Shown in pieces: positions 51,735 to 60,173 of a stretch of DNA of 64,000 bases. A model generated the notes under the pieces. That model was not told the origin of the DNA, did no database searches, and worked only from the letters and a program-made list of their open reading frames with translations. Position 1 is the first letter of the stretch, and each line of letters begins with the position of its first letter. This stretch comes from Luteimonas vadosa (lineage in GTDB: Bacteria > Pseudomonadota > Gammaproteobacteria > Xanthomonadales > Xanthomonadaceae), in NCBI RefSeq assembly GCF_039543545.1, contig NZ_BAABJY010000002.1, positions 62,001 to 126,000 on the forward strand, in the 5' to 3' direction. A program made the translations under genes and the position numbers.

Positions 51735-54700
51735 ATGACCCATCGCAACCGCATCCGAGTCTCGAAACTCTCCCTCGGGCTGATCGTCGCGCTCGCCGCA
51801 GCGCCCGCGTTCTCGCAGAACATCTCCGCCGGTGTCGGCGGCCAGGTGACCGGTGCCGACGGGCAGCCCGTGCCGAACGCGCAGGTGACCATCGTGCATA
51901 CGGAATCGGGCACGGTCAGCCGGGCGACCACGGACGCCAGTGGCCGCTACAACGCACGCGGCCTCCGCGTCGGTGGGCCCTACACGATCACCGTCAACGC
52001 CGCGGGCGCCGGTTCCGATTCCGAGGAGAACATCTTCCTCGCGCTGGACAAGGTTTCGCAGGTCGACGTCGTGCTCAACAACGACGTCACCACCCTGGGC
52101 ACCGTGCAGGCCATCGCCGTCGGCGGCTCGGAAGTGTTCAGCGCCACCAAGATGGGGGCAGGGACCAACGTCAGCCGCGACGAGATCGAGGCGTTCCCGT
52201 CCATCGAACGCAACCTGCAGGACTATGCGCGCCTGGATCCGCGCGTCGTGCAGACCGACAAGTCGCGCAACGAGATCTCGGTGGGCGGGCAGAACCCCCG
52301 CTACAACGCGATCCGTGTGGACGGCATCAGCACCAACGACGCATTCGGCCTGGAGTCCAACGGACTGCCGACGCCGCGCCAGCCGTTCTCGATGGACACC
52401 ATCCAGGAGATCTCGATCGACGTCGCCAACTACGACGTCACGATCACCGGTGGCGTGGGCGGCGTGATCAACTCGGTCACCAAGTCGGGCACCAACGAGT
52501 TCCACGGCTCGGTGTACGGCCTCTACCGTGACAACGACATGGTTCGCGACAACGAGGACGGCAGCAAGTTCTCCGGCTTCGAGGACGAGACGACGTATGG
52601 CCTGACCTTCGGCGGCCCGATCGTCAAGGACAAGCTGTTCTTCTTCTTCAACTACGAGAAGTACGAGCTCGGCGCGCCCGGCCCGACCTTCGGTCCCGTC
52701 GGTTCGGGGGCGTCCAATATCGTCAACGTCACCCAGGCGAACATCGACCAGATCCGCACGATCGCGCAGGGGTATGGTTTCGACGCGGGCCAGTTCGGCA
52801 CCAGCGGGGCGGACACCACGGGCGAGGAGTATGGGCTCAAGATCGACTGGAACATCACCGACACGCAGCGTGCCAGCTTCCGCTACGGCACCTCGGACCA
52901 GAGCGTCGCCGTGTTCCCGGGCTTCGGCAGCACCCAGATCGCCCTTGACACGTACGCCTACCAGCGCGACTTCACCTTCGACACCTACACCGCGCAGCTG
53001 TTCAGCGACTGGACCGACACCTTCTCCACCGAAGCCAAGCTGTCGTTCCGCGACTACTCGGCCATCCGCAGCCCGGTGGTCGACCTCCCGGCCATCGCCG
53101 TGCGCGTGGGCAACGCCACCGTGAACTTCGGCACCGAGGAGAACACGCACGCCAACATCCTGCGCACCGAGACCTGGAACGCGTTCTTCGCAGGCAACCT
53201 GTTCCTGGGCGACCACACGCTCAAGTTCGGCTTCGACTACGAAGACAACGACATCTACAACCTGTTCGGCCGGCGCAGCAATGGCGTCTACACCTTCAAC
53301 AGCATCTCCGACTTTCAGGCCGGTCGCCCGAGCTTCTTCCGCTACTTCCGTCCGGCCGGCGATGACATCAACAACGTCGCGGCGATCTGGGGCCTGAAGA
53401 ACATCGGCCTGTTCATCCAGGACAGCTGGGCGGTCAACGACAACCTGACGCTGACCTACGGCTTGCGCTACGACCGTCCGATCGTCGACGAGGAGCCGCG
53501 TTTCAACGCCGCGGCCCAGGCCGCGTTCGGTTTCGACAACAGCGCGACGATCGACGGCAACAGCCTCCTGCAGCCGCGCGTCGGCTTCAACTACACCTTC
53601 GACAGCGATCTGCCGACGCAACTGCGCGGCGGTTTCGGCCTGTTCCAGGGCGCCGCGGCCAACGTCTGGCTCTCCAACCCCTTCACCAACACCGGCTTCG
53701 GTTACATCGACTACACGTTCAGCAGCGGGCGTACGCCGCCGTGCGCGACGCCCAGCGGACGCTGCTTCGTCGCCGATCCACGCGGACAGCTGGCACTGGT
53801 CCCGGCGGGTGCGCGTGAGGGGACGCAGTCGGTCGACTTCATCGATCCCGACCTGGGACAGCCCGCCGTCTGGAAGGCCAACCTGGCCTTCGACAAGGAG
53901 CTGCCGTGGTGGGGCATGGTGGCCTCGACCGAGCTGGTCCTGACCAAGGTCAAGGAAGCGATCTACTACGAGCAGCTCAACCTCGGCGCGCCCACGCGGA
54001 CGGGCCAGGACGGGCGCCTGCTGTACTGGAATGCCCGTGGTTTGGATCCGAGCCGCTGGAACGTGTTCGGCAGCGGCACGAGCGTCGGCAACCGCGCCAA
54101 TGCCAACCCTGCGTTCACCGACGCGCTCATCGCGCGACCGACCAGCAAGGGCGCATCGCAGCAGCTCACGTTCTCGCTGGAGAAGCCGTTCAACGACACG
54201 CCCTGGTACTGGAACCTGTCGTACACCCACACCAATGCCACCGAAGCCAGCCCGCTGACCAGCTCGACGTCGGGTTCGCAGTGGGGCAACGTCAACACCT
54301 TCCATCCGAACGAGAACGTGTCGGCGCGGTCTTCCTACGAGATCGACCATCGCTTCACCGCCGCGCTCAGCTGGAAGCAGGCCTTCTTCGGCAACTACAA
54401 CACCACGGTCTCTGGCTTCTTCGAGGCGCGGTCCGGCCGGCCGTACAGCTACGTGTTCGACAACGACGCCAACGGCGACGGACGTTTCGGGAACGACCTG
54501 TTGTTCATCCCGTTCCAGCCCGGCGAAGTGGTGTTCGGGACGCCGGCCGAGGAAGCGGCATTCTGGAACTACGTCTACGGCAACGACTACCTCAACAGCC
54601 GTCGCGGCACGGTCGTCAACCGCAATGGCGCCACGGCACCTTGGGTGCAGCAGTTCGACATCCGCATCTCGCAGGAGCTGCCGGGCTTCACGGCGGGGCA

Positions 54701-54983
54701 CAAGTCCGAGATCTGGCTCGACATCCTCAACGTCGGCAACCTGCTCAACAAGGACTGGGGGCAGATCGAGGAAGTGGGCTTCCCGGGCAGCCGTGGCATC
54801 GTCGAGTACGGCGGCATCTGCGGTGCGGCCGGTACGGGCGGACCCAATGCCGTTCCTGCGGCCTGCGCCGGGAATGCCGGAAAGTACGTCTACCGCTTCA
54901 ACGATCCGGACGACACCCGCATCTACGACGACCGCGGCATCTCGCGCTGGTCGCTGCAAGTGGGTTTCCGCTACAAGTTCTGA
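51735..54983 (+). CDS. Oar-like TonB-dependent receptor
   Basis: A 1082-residue outer-membrane protein. A signal peptide (about 1-27) is followed by a carboxypeptidase-regulatory-like domain (GGQVTGADGQPVPNAQVTIV, about 35-115), a plug domain (about 130-260; NEISVGGQNPRYNAIRVDGIS, GGVGGVINSVTKSGTN) and a large beta-barrel ending WSLQVGFRYKF with the terminal Phe. This is the Oar/SusC-adjacent architecture common in Xanthomonadaceae, used for large substrates or of unknown role. No clear TonB-box is readable by eye. It is monocistronic with a strong terminator. The substrate is unknown. Confidence 0.9.
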   Translation: MTHRNRIRVSKLSLGLIVALAAAPAFSQNISAGVGGQVTGADGQPVPNAQVTIVHTESGTVSRATTDASGRYNARGLRVGGPYTITVNAAGAGSDSEENIFLALDKVSQVDVVLNNDVTTLGTVQAIAVGGSEVFSATKMGAGTNVSRDEIEAFPSIERNLQDYARLDPRVVQTDKSRNEISVGGQNPRYNAIRVDGISTNDAFGLESNGLPTPRQPFSMDTIQEISIDVANYDVTITGGVGGVINSVTKSGTNEFHGSVYGLYRDNDMVRDNEDGSKFSGFEDETTYGLTFGGPIVKDKLFFFFNYEKYELGAPGPTFGPVGSGASNIVNVTQANIDQIRTIAQGYGFDAGQFGTSGADTTGEEYGLKIDWNITDTQRASFRYGTSDQSVAVFPGFGSTQIALDTYAYQRDFTFDTYTAQLFSDWTDTFSTEAKLSFRDYSAIRSPVVDLPAIAVRVGNATVNFGTEENTHANILRTETWNAFFAGNLFLGDHTLKFGFDYEDNDIYNLFGRRSNGVYTFNSISDFQAGRPSFFRYFRPAGDDINNVAAIWGLKNIGLFIQDSWAVNDNLTLTYGLRYDRPIVDEEPRFNAAAQAAFGFDNSATIDGNSLLQPRVGFNYTFDSDLPTQLRGGFGLFQGAAANVWLSNPFTNTGFGYIDYTFSSGRTPPCATPSGRCFVADPRGQLALVPAGAREGTQSVDFIDPDLGQPAVWKANLAFDKELPWWGMVASTELVLTKVKEAIYYEQLNLGAPTRTGQDGRLLYWNARGLDPSRWNVFGSGTSVGNRANANPAFTDALIARPTSKGASQQLTFSLEKPFNDTPWYWNLSYTHTNATEASPLTSSTSGSQWGNVNTFHPNENVSARSSYEIDHRFTAALSWKQAFFGNYNTTVSGFFEARSGRPYSYVFDNDANGDGRFGNDLLFIPFQPGEVVFGTPAEEAAFWNYVYGNDYLNSRRGTVVNRNGATAPWVQQFDIRISQELPGFTAGHKSEIWLDILNVGNLLNKDWGQIEEVGFPGSRGIVEYGGICGAAGTGGPNAVPAACAGNAGKYVYRFNDPDDTRIYDDRGISRWSLQVGFRYKF

Positions 54984-55016
54984 GTCCCGCGCTTAGCGTG
55001 GAGCGCATCGACGAGG

Positions 55017-55045
55017 CGGCCGGGGCGACCCGGCCGTTCTCGTTT
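55017..55045 (+). terminator. Rho-independent terminator
   Basis: The perfect CGGCCGGG-GCGA-CCCGGCCG hairpin is followed by TTCTCGTTT, 34 bases after the receptor stop. Confidence 0.72.
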
Positions 55046-55168
55046 CCGGGAGTCCGTCGCCGACCCGGGAATCGGGGACGCACCAGCCGTCGGAATACGT
55101 CACGCCAGGACGGCGGCCTACGACGAATCCGTTCCTAAGCGGCGCCTCGCTGCGTTACAGTCGCGGGC

Positions 55169-56572
55169 ATGAACGACACAGCATCCGGCATCACCCGCTC
55201 CCCCGACTCGGCAAGACCCACCGTCGATGCCCGCATCTATCCGAAGGGCGGCCTCGACGTGCTCTCCCGCGACGAAGTGGCGCGCCTGAAGGACGCATCC
55301 AGCGGAGGCATGCACGACCTGTTGCGCCGCTGCGCGCTGGCGGTGCTGACGTCCGGCAGCGCGTCGGACGATCCGCGTGCTGCCCAGGAGCTTTACCCCG
55401 ATTTCGACATCCAGGTGCTGCAGCAGGATCGCGGCGTGCGCATCGACCTGGTCCATGCGCCGGCGATGGCCTTCGTCGACGGCGTGATCATCCGCGGCGT
55501 CGCCGAACTCCTGTTCGCGGTCGTCCGCGACCTGGCCTACACAGCCATCGAACTCGGACCGGAATACGCGGACGAACTCGAGAGTTCCTCGGGCATCACC
55601 AATGCGGTCTTCGGCCTGTTGCGCAACGCGCGCATCCTCAAGCCGGCCGAGCCGAACCTCGTGGTGTGCTGGGGAGGGCATTCGATCGGCCGCAACGAGT
55701 ACGAATACACCAAGGACGTGGGCTACGAGCTCGGCCTGCGCGGCCTGGACATCTGCACCGGATGCGGACCCGGCGCGATGAAGGGCCCGATGAAGGGCGC
55801 CACCATCGCCCACGCAAAGCAGCGCAAGCGCCGCAAGCGCTACATCGGCATCACCGAGCCCGGCATCATCGCCGCCGAATCCCCGAATCCGATCGTCAAC
55901 CACCTGGTGATCATGCCGGACATCGAGAAGCGGCTCGAGGCCTTCGTGCGCATCGGCCATGGCATCGTGGTGTTCCCGGGCGGGGTCGGCACGGCGGAGG
56001 AGATCCTGTACCTGCTGGGCATCCTGCTCCGCGAGGAGAATGCCCGCCTGCCGTTCCCGCTGGTGTTCACCGGCCCCACGGCCGCCGCGCCGTACTTCGA
56101 GCAGATCGACCGCTTCCTGCGCCTCACGCTCGGCGAGGCGGCCACGTCACGCTACGACATCATCATCGACGACCCGGCAAAGGTCGCCAGGCGCATGACG
56201 GCAGGCATCCGCCAGGTCCGCGAGTACCGCATCGCGCACAAGGATTCCTTCTATTTCAACTGGGCGCTGAAGATCCCGCTGGAGTTCCAGCAGCCCTTCG
56301 CGCCGACGCACGAGGCGATGGCCGCGCTGGCCCTGCACCGGGGCAGGGCGTCGCATGCACTCGCGGCCGACCTGCGACGCGCCTTCTCGGGCATCGTCGC
56401 CGGAAACGTCAAGGAAGACGGCATGCGCCACATCGAGGCCCACGGACCGTTCCAGATCCGGGGCGACAACGACATGATGCAGGCCATGGACGCGCTGTTG
56501 CGTGCGTTCGTCGAGCAGCGGCGGATGAAGATTTCGGGGGAGTACCGGCCCTGCTACCAGGTCACGTCCTGA
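55169..56572 (+). CDS. ppnN: Pyrimidine/purine nucleotide 5'-monophosphate nucleosidase
   Basis: A 467-residue LOG-family (PpnN/YgdH) protein. An N-terminal DUF4478-type domain is followed by the lysine-decarboxylase-like Rossmann core with CWGGHSI, ICTGCGPGAMKGPMKGA, the PGGVGTAEE motif, and a C-terminal DUF3412-type region. It hydrolyses nucleoside monophosphates to base and ribose-5-phosphate and is (p)ppGpp-responsive in E. coli. Length is slightly above the E. coli protein. The gene ends convergently with the pilin gene, 16 bases apart. Confidence 0.93.
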   Translation: MNDTASGITRSPDSARPTVDARIYPKGGLDVLSRDEVARLKDASSGGMHDLLRRCALAVLTSGSASDDPRAAQELYPDFDIQVLQQDRGVRIDLVHAPAMAFVDGVIIRGVAELLFAVVRDLAYTAIELGPEYADELESSSGITNAVFGLLRNARILKPAEPNLVVCWGGHSIGRNEYEYTKDVGYELGLRGLDICTGCGPGAMKGPMKGATIAHAKQRKRRKRYIGITEPGIIAAESPNPIVNHLVIMPDIEKRLEAFVRIGHGIVVFPGGVGTAEEILYLLGILLREENARLPFPLVFTGPTAAAPYFEQIDRFLRLTLGEAATSRYDIIIDDPAKVARRMTAGIRQVREYRIAHKDSFYFNWALKIPLEFQQPFAPTHEAMAALALHRGRASHALAADLRRAFSGIVAGNVKEDGMRHIEAHGPFQIRGDNDMMQAMDALLRAFVEQRRMKISGEYRPCYQVTS

Positions 56573-56590
56573 ACCGCACGGCCGCGGTTC
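56571..56590. terminator. Hairpin overlapping two convergent stop codons
   Basis: GAACCGC-ACGGCC-GCGGTTC spans the gap between ppnN and the pilE-like gene and touches both stop codons. Neither side has a T run, so its action as a terminator is uncertain. Confidence 0.4.
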
Positions 56591-57002
56591 AATTGCAGGC
56601 CGTGTTCGCCCATTGCGGCTTGCCGGCCTTGATGGCCGGGTCGAGCGTCAAGACGCCGCAACGATCCCCGTTCTGGGCGGCCGTCGGCGTGGCGGTGATG
56701 CTGTAGCCGGCCGCCGTCGCATTGGCGATCGCGATCGTGTAGTTGGGGGACACGGTGGCGTCAGGCGCCACTGGATAGGTGCCGGAGCCGCACGGGGCGG
56801 GTGTGCAATTGGCATACGACGGATTCTCCGCGCGCCAACGCTCGAGCTCCAACTGCAGCTGTCCGACGAACCGGGACGCATCGGCGCGCCGGGCCTTTCG
56901 TGCCTGTTCGTTGTAGGCGGGGATCGCGACGGCCGCGATGATCGCGATGATCGCGACCACCACCATCAGTTCGATGAGCGTGAAACCGGTTTGCCTGCGC
57001 AT
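56589..57002 (-). CDS. pilE: Type IV minor pilin, PilE-like
   Basis: A 137-residue prepilin. The leader is short (MRRQTG), with cleavage before Phe in GFTLIELMVVVAIIAIIAAVAIPAYNEQ, which gives the long hydrophobic helix and the Glu at +5. The C-terminal part has four Cys (NCTPAPC, DRCGVL, NTACN), likely a disulfide loop. It should assemble into or at the tip of type IV pili. It is divergent from fimT with 168 bases between. It could be a minor or major pilin; the length fits the minor PilE group of Xanthomonas. Confidence 0.88.
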   Translation of the reverse strand: MRRQTGFTLIELMVVVAIIAIIAAVAIPAYNEQARKARRADASRFVGQLQLELERWRAENPSYANCTPAPCGSGTYPVAPDATVSPNYTIAIANATAAGYSITATPTAAQNGDRCGVLTLDPAIKAGKPQWANTACN

Positions 57003-57170
57003 TGAGATCCCCGAATCCCTTGGCCTAGTGGCGGATACTAGCATTGGCAGGGAGTCGCGACGGCGCCCTCGACCGACGCCTGTCCCCCCCATCCTGCCGC
57101 CCGTCCGTTGATGCTTGCCGCGGCACCCCCGGCTCCCTAGAGTGCCCATCAGTGCCCGGAGGGAAGGCAG

Positions 57171-57761
57171 ATGCCCGTCACAAATTCCGCGCGAGCCAGG
57201 GGATTCACGCTCGTCGAACTCATGATCACGTTGGCCGTCCTGGCGATCCTGCTGGTCGCCGCGGCGCCTTCCTTCACGGATTTCTTCGACCGTTATCGTG
57301 TGCGCGGCGCCGTGGACGACGCCATCAGCGTGATCGCGAACGCGCGAGCGAGTTCGGTCAAGACCAATCGCGACGTGAGCATTTCCTTCGGGGGTTCGGC
57401 CGCGAACAACTGGTGCCTCGGCGCGAACATGGCGGCGGCTCCCGCGGCCGGGGCGCCGATTCCCGCCGCGGCTGCCTGTGACTGCACGAACGCAGCGGCC
57501 TGCCAGGTGGAAGGGCGGAGGTTGGCGGTCGACCAGGGCAAGCATGGCACCGTGTCCGTCAACCCGTTCAATACGGCGTTCATCTTCAACAGCCGGCTCG
57601 GCACCGCGGTCAATGCGGGGGCCATCACCCAACCAGCGGCCGTCACGTTCACCTCGCCGACCGGCAAGTACGACCTGAGGCTGGATGTCACCGCGCTCGG
57701 CCAGTCGCGGATGTGCGTACCGGCGGGCAAGCCCGCCATCCCGGGGATTTCGTCATGCTGA
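57171..57761 (+). CDS. fimT: FimT/GspH-type minor pseudopilin
   Basis: A 196-residue prepilin. The leader (MPVTNSARARG) is cut before FTLVELMITLAVLAILLVAAAPSF, and the GspH body follows with several Cys. It is the first gene of a fimT-pilW-pilX-pilV-like operon and should prime pilus assembly with the other minor pilins. Some FimT proteins bind DNA for uptake; that cannot be judged here. The stop overlaps the pilW start by 7 bases. Confidence 0.88.
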   Translation: MPVTNSARARGFTLVELMITLAVLAILLVAAAPSFTDFFDRYRVRGAVDDAISVIANARASSVKTNRDVSISFGGSAANNWCLGANMAAAPAAGAPIPAAAACDCTNAAACQVEGRRLAVDQGKHGTVSVNPFNTAFIFNSRLGTAVNAGAITQPAAVTFTSPTGKYDLRLDVTALGQSRMCVPAGKPAIPGISSC

Positions 57762-58405
57762 TGCGCAGTCTCAAGCGGCCGGGCAAGCAGTCCGGCGTGA
57801 CGCTCGTCGAGATGATGGTCGCCATCGTCGTCGGCTTGATCGTGATCGCAGCGGTGCTTGCGCTGATCGTGTCGATCATGAAAGCCAACCGCCAGAGCAT
57901 CGAGGCCACGCGGCTGATGCAGGAAATGCGGGCGACGGCGGCGGTGATCGCGTCCGATGTCAGGCGTGCCCGGGGCGTCACCGATCCCCTGGCCACCGTG
58001 AAACTGGTGGGGGGGAATCCGTACAGGGACATCTTGACCACGCCCGTCGCGAACACCGCGGGCTGCATCCGGTATGCCTATGACGGCGGTGCCAGCGGTC
58101 CGTTCCGCGTGGTCTACCGCGATGCGAACACGAACAAGGTGATCACGGCCGGCGGCGCGGCCGCGGGCAACGCGACCTGCACATCGAATGGCGTCGCGCT
58201 GACTTCGGACCAGGTGCAGATCACGGCGCTGTCGTTCCAGCGGCTTCCGCTTGATGCGGGCGGCAACGAGCCACCGGTCGCCCGCGCGCGCGAGATCCGG
58301 ATCACCATGACCGGCCAACTCGTGAACCCGGACGCACAACTGGCCGGGATTTCCAGGACCATCACCCAGTCGATCTTCATCCGTGCGCTCGGAGAAGGGA
58401 GCTAG
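57755..58405 (+). CDS. pilW: PilW-type minor pilin
   Basis: A 216-residue prepilin. The leader KRPGKQSG is cut before VTLVEMMVAIVVGLIVIAAVLALIV, giving a Glu at +5, and the body has PilW-like features (EATRLMQEMRATAAVIASDVRRAR). It forms part of the minor-pilin priming complex. The ATG at 57755 overlaps the fimT stop. pilX follows 4 bases after its stop. Confidence 0.86.
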   Translation: MLMRSLKRPGKQSGVTLVEMMVAIVVGLIVIAAVLALIVSIMKANRQSIEATRLMQEMRATAAVIASDVRRARGVTDPLATVKLVGGNPYRDILTTPVANTAGCIRYAYDGGASGPFRVVYRDANTNKVITAGGAAAGNATCTSNGVALTSDQVQITALSFQRLPLDAGGNEPPVARAREIRITMTGQLVNPDAQLAGISRTITQSIFIRALGEGS

Positions 58406-58409
58406 ACCC

Positions 58410-60167
58410 ATGCATACCTCGATCATCCAACCCTCCCTGCCAGTGAGCCGCCGGCAATCGGGCACCGTGCTCGTCACGGCGATCGTCCTGCTCCTGCTGG
58501 CAGGGGTCATGACGTTGCTGGCCTTGAATGTCGGCGTGTTCGAGCAGCGCACCACCGGTAACGACCTCCGCGCCAAGATGACGCACGAGGTGGCCGAGGC
58601 GGGCCTCGCGCAGGGCTTCGAGTTCCTGATGCGGCAGAACGCGAACTGGATTGAGGACAACACGCGTTGGGAAAAATGCGGGTCGACGGATACTTCGTTT
58701 CCCTGCGGCGCCCTGGAGCGATTCGAGCCGGACGGAGTCACGGAGCGGCGCTCGACCTTCTACCGTCTGAGGGCCACCAACAATCCGATCGGGAGCCTGG
58801 CACCGGAGATGACGCGCCACATGCTGCCCCTGACCGCCACCATGGCAACGGCCGGGAACGGCGAGCCGGTCGAGTATGGCGTCGCACCCTTGCTCTGCCG
58901 TGCGGAGCGTCCGAATGCGGCCGATCCGCCCACCACGCCCATCCGCTGCGGCGACGGCACCGGCTCGTTGATCACCGACCTGGAGATCGTCACCTTCGTC
59001 AGCGTCGCCAGCATTCCCGGCGACGCCGCCCGCACCACGCTGACCCAGACCATTGGCAACTACCCGCTGCTCAGCGACCTGCTCGGCAAACCGCCGCTCA
59101 CCACCTCGGGTTCTGCCGACCTGACCGGCGGACTCCAGGTCGTCACCAACCCCAACGCGGGCGGCACCGGCGTGCCGGTGTCGGTCTGGACCCGCCGCGA
59201 CGTGCAGAAGACCGGTACGCCCAATACTTGCTATGCGGACGAGTTCTTCCGTTACACCAAGAACAACGTCACGCCCACGCTGGAGCCCGCGACCTGCCCG
59301 GTGGCCGGTTGCAAGCAAAGCATCCGGTGCGATGCGTGCCAGTGCGATGTCAACGGCGCACCGACGACCCTGTCCTATGACAACAGCGGCAACGTGCAGG
59401 ACGAGGGCATTGATATCCTCGACGTCGAGACCGGTACCAACTCCTCCAATTTCGGGACCGGAACCAACCACAACGTCAAGAGCGATGCGCTGACCCATCC
59501 GGTCTGCGAGTTCCCGCCTGACATGTTCAAGTTCGTCTTCGGCATCGATACCTGGCGCGACACCAACGCCGACTGCTTCGGCGACACCAAGATCATGACG
59601 CAGTACGCCAATCCGAACACGGGCGTGCTGGTCGGCATGGGCGCGGACGAGCGCTGGCTGTTCGAGAACGCGGCACGCATCATCCCGGCGAACGATGCCG
59701 CGCACACCTATAGCGGCGTGCCGTCCGCGAGCCTACTCAAGCCTGGCCAATCGGCGACCAATGCGATTTTCGGCCCCGCAGCTTCGGGGATCATCTGGTG
59801 CCAGACCGGCTGCAACATCGGTTCGAACGTCGAGGTCGGCTCGCAGCAGAATCCGGTCATCCTGATCCTCGACGGCCCCATCGATATCCGGGGCATTGTC
59901 TGGGGCTTCATCTTCGTCCGCGACACCGGGACCACGCTCAGCCCGGCGACCGGTGCCAGTTCCGCTGCCGCCTGCCCGAACAATTGCGCCGTCCAGATGA
60001 ACGCCGGGGCCGTGGTCTACGGCGCCATGGTCGTGCAGGGACAGATCAAGGCCAACGGTACGGCGGCCGTCGTCTACGACGGCGACGTCCTGGGCAACAT
60101 CATGGCGAACCTGCCACCGAAGTCCGCGACCCTGCCGGGTGCGTGGAACGACCGGCGATCCTACTGA
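58410..60167 (+). CDS. pilX: PilX-type minor pilin, enlarged
   Basis: A 585-residue protein. A PilX N-terminal leader (SRRQSG, then TVLVTAIVLLLLAGVMTLLALN) lacks the +5 Glu, as is common for PilX. The long C-terminal body has several Cys motifs (DACQCD, WCQTGC) and a bactofilin-like polar end (PIDIRGIVWGF...GAVVYGAMVVQGQIKANGTAAVVYDGDVL). Normal PilX proteins are about 200 residues, so this one is greatly enlarged. A GGAGAAGGGAG site precedes the ATG. Confidence 0.8.
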   Translation: MHTSIIQPSLPVSRRQSGTVLVTAIVLLLLAGVMTLLALNVGVFEQRTTGNDLRAKMTHEVAEAGLAQGFEFLMRQNANWIEDNTRWEKCGSTDTSFPCGALERFEPDGVTERRSTFYRLRATNNPIGSLAPEMTRHMLPLTATMATAGNGEPVEYGVAPLLCRAERPNAADPPTTPIRCGDGTGSLITDLEIVTFVSVASIPGDAARTTLTQTIGNYPLLSDLLGKPPLTTSGSADLTGGLQVVTNPNAGGTGVPVSVWTRRDVQKTGTPNTCYADEFFRYTKNNVTPTLEPATCPVAGCKQSIRCDACQCDVNGAPTTLSYDNSGNVQDEGIDILDVETGTNSSNFGTGTNHNVKSDALTHPVCEFPPDMFKFVFGIDTWRDTNADCFGDTKIMTQYANPNTGVLVGMGADERWLFENAARIIPANDAAHTYSGVPSASLLKPGQSATNAIFGPAASGIIWCQTGCNIGSNVEVGSQQNPVILILDGPIDIRGIVWGFIFVRDTGTTLSPATGASSAAACPNNCAVQMNAGAVVYGAMVVQGQIKANGTAAVVYDGDVLGNIMANLPPKSATLPGAWNDRRSY

Positions 60168-60173
60168 CGGGGC

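Noticed and set aside
51702..54959. Minus-strand open frame of more than 1000 codons opposite the TonB receptor
   Set aside because: Repetitive Val/Ala/Arg/Asp composition is typical of the antisense of a high-GC gene, and the receptor on the plus strand is complete.
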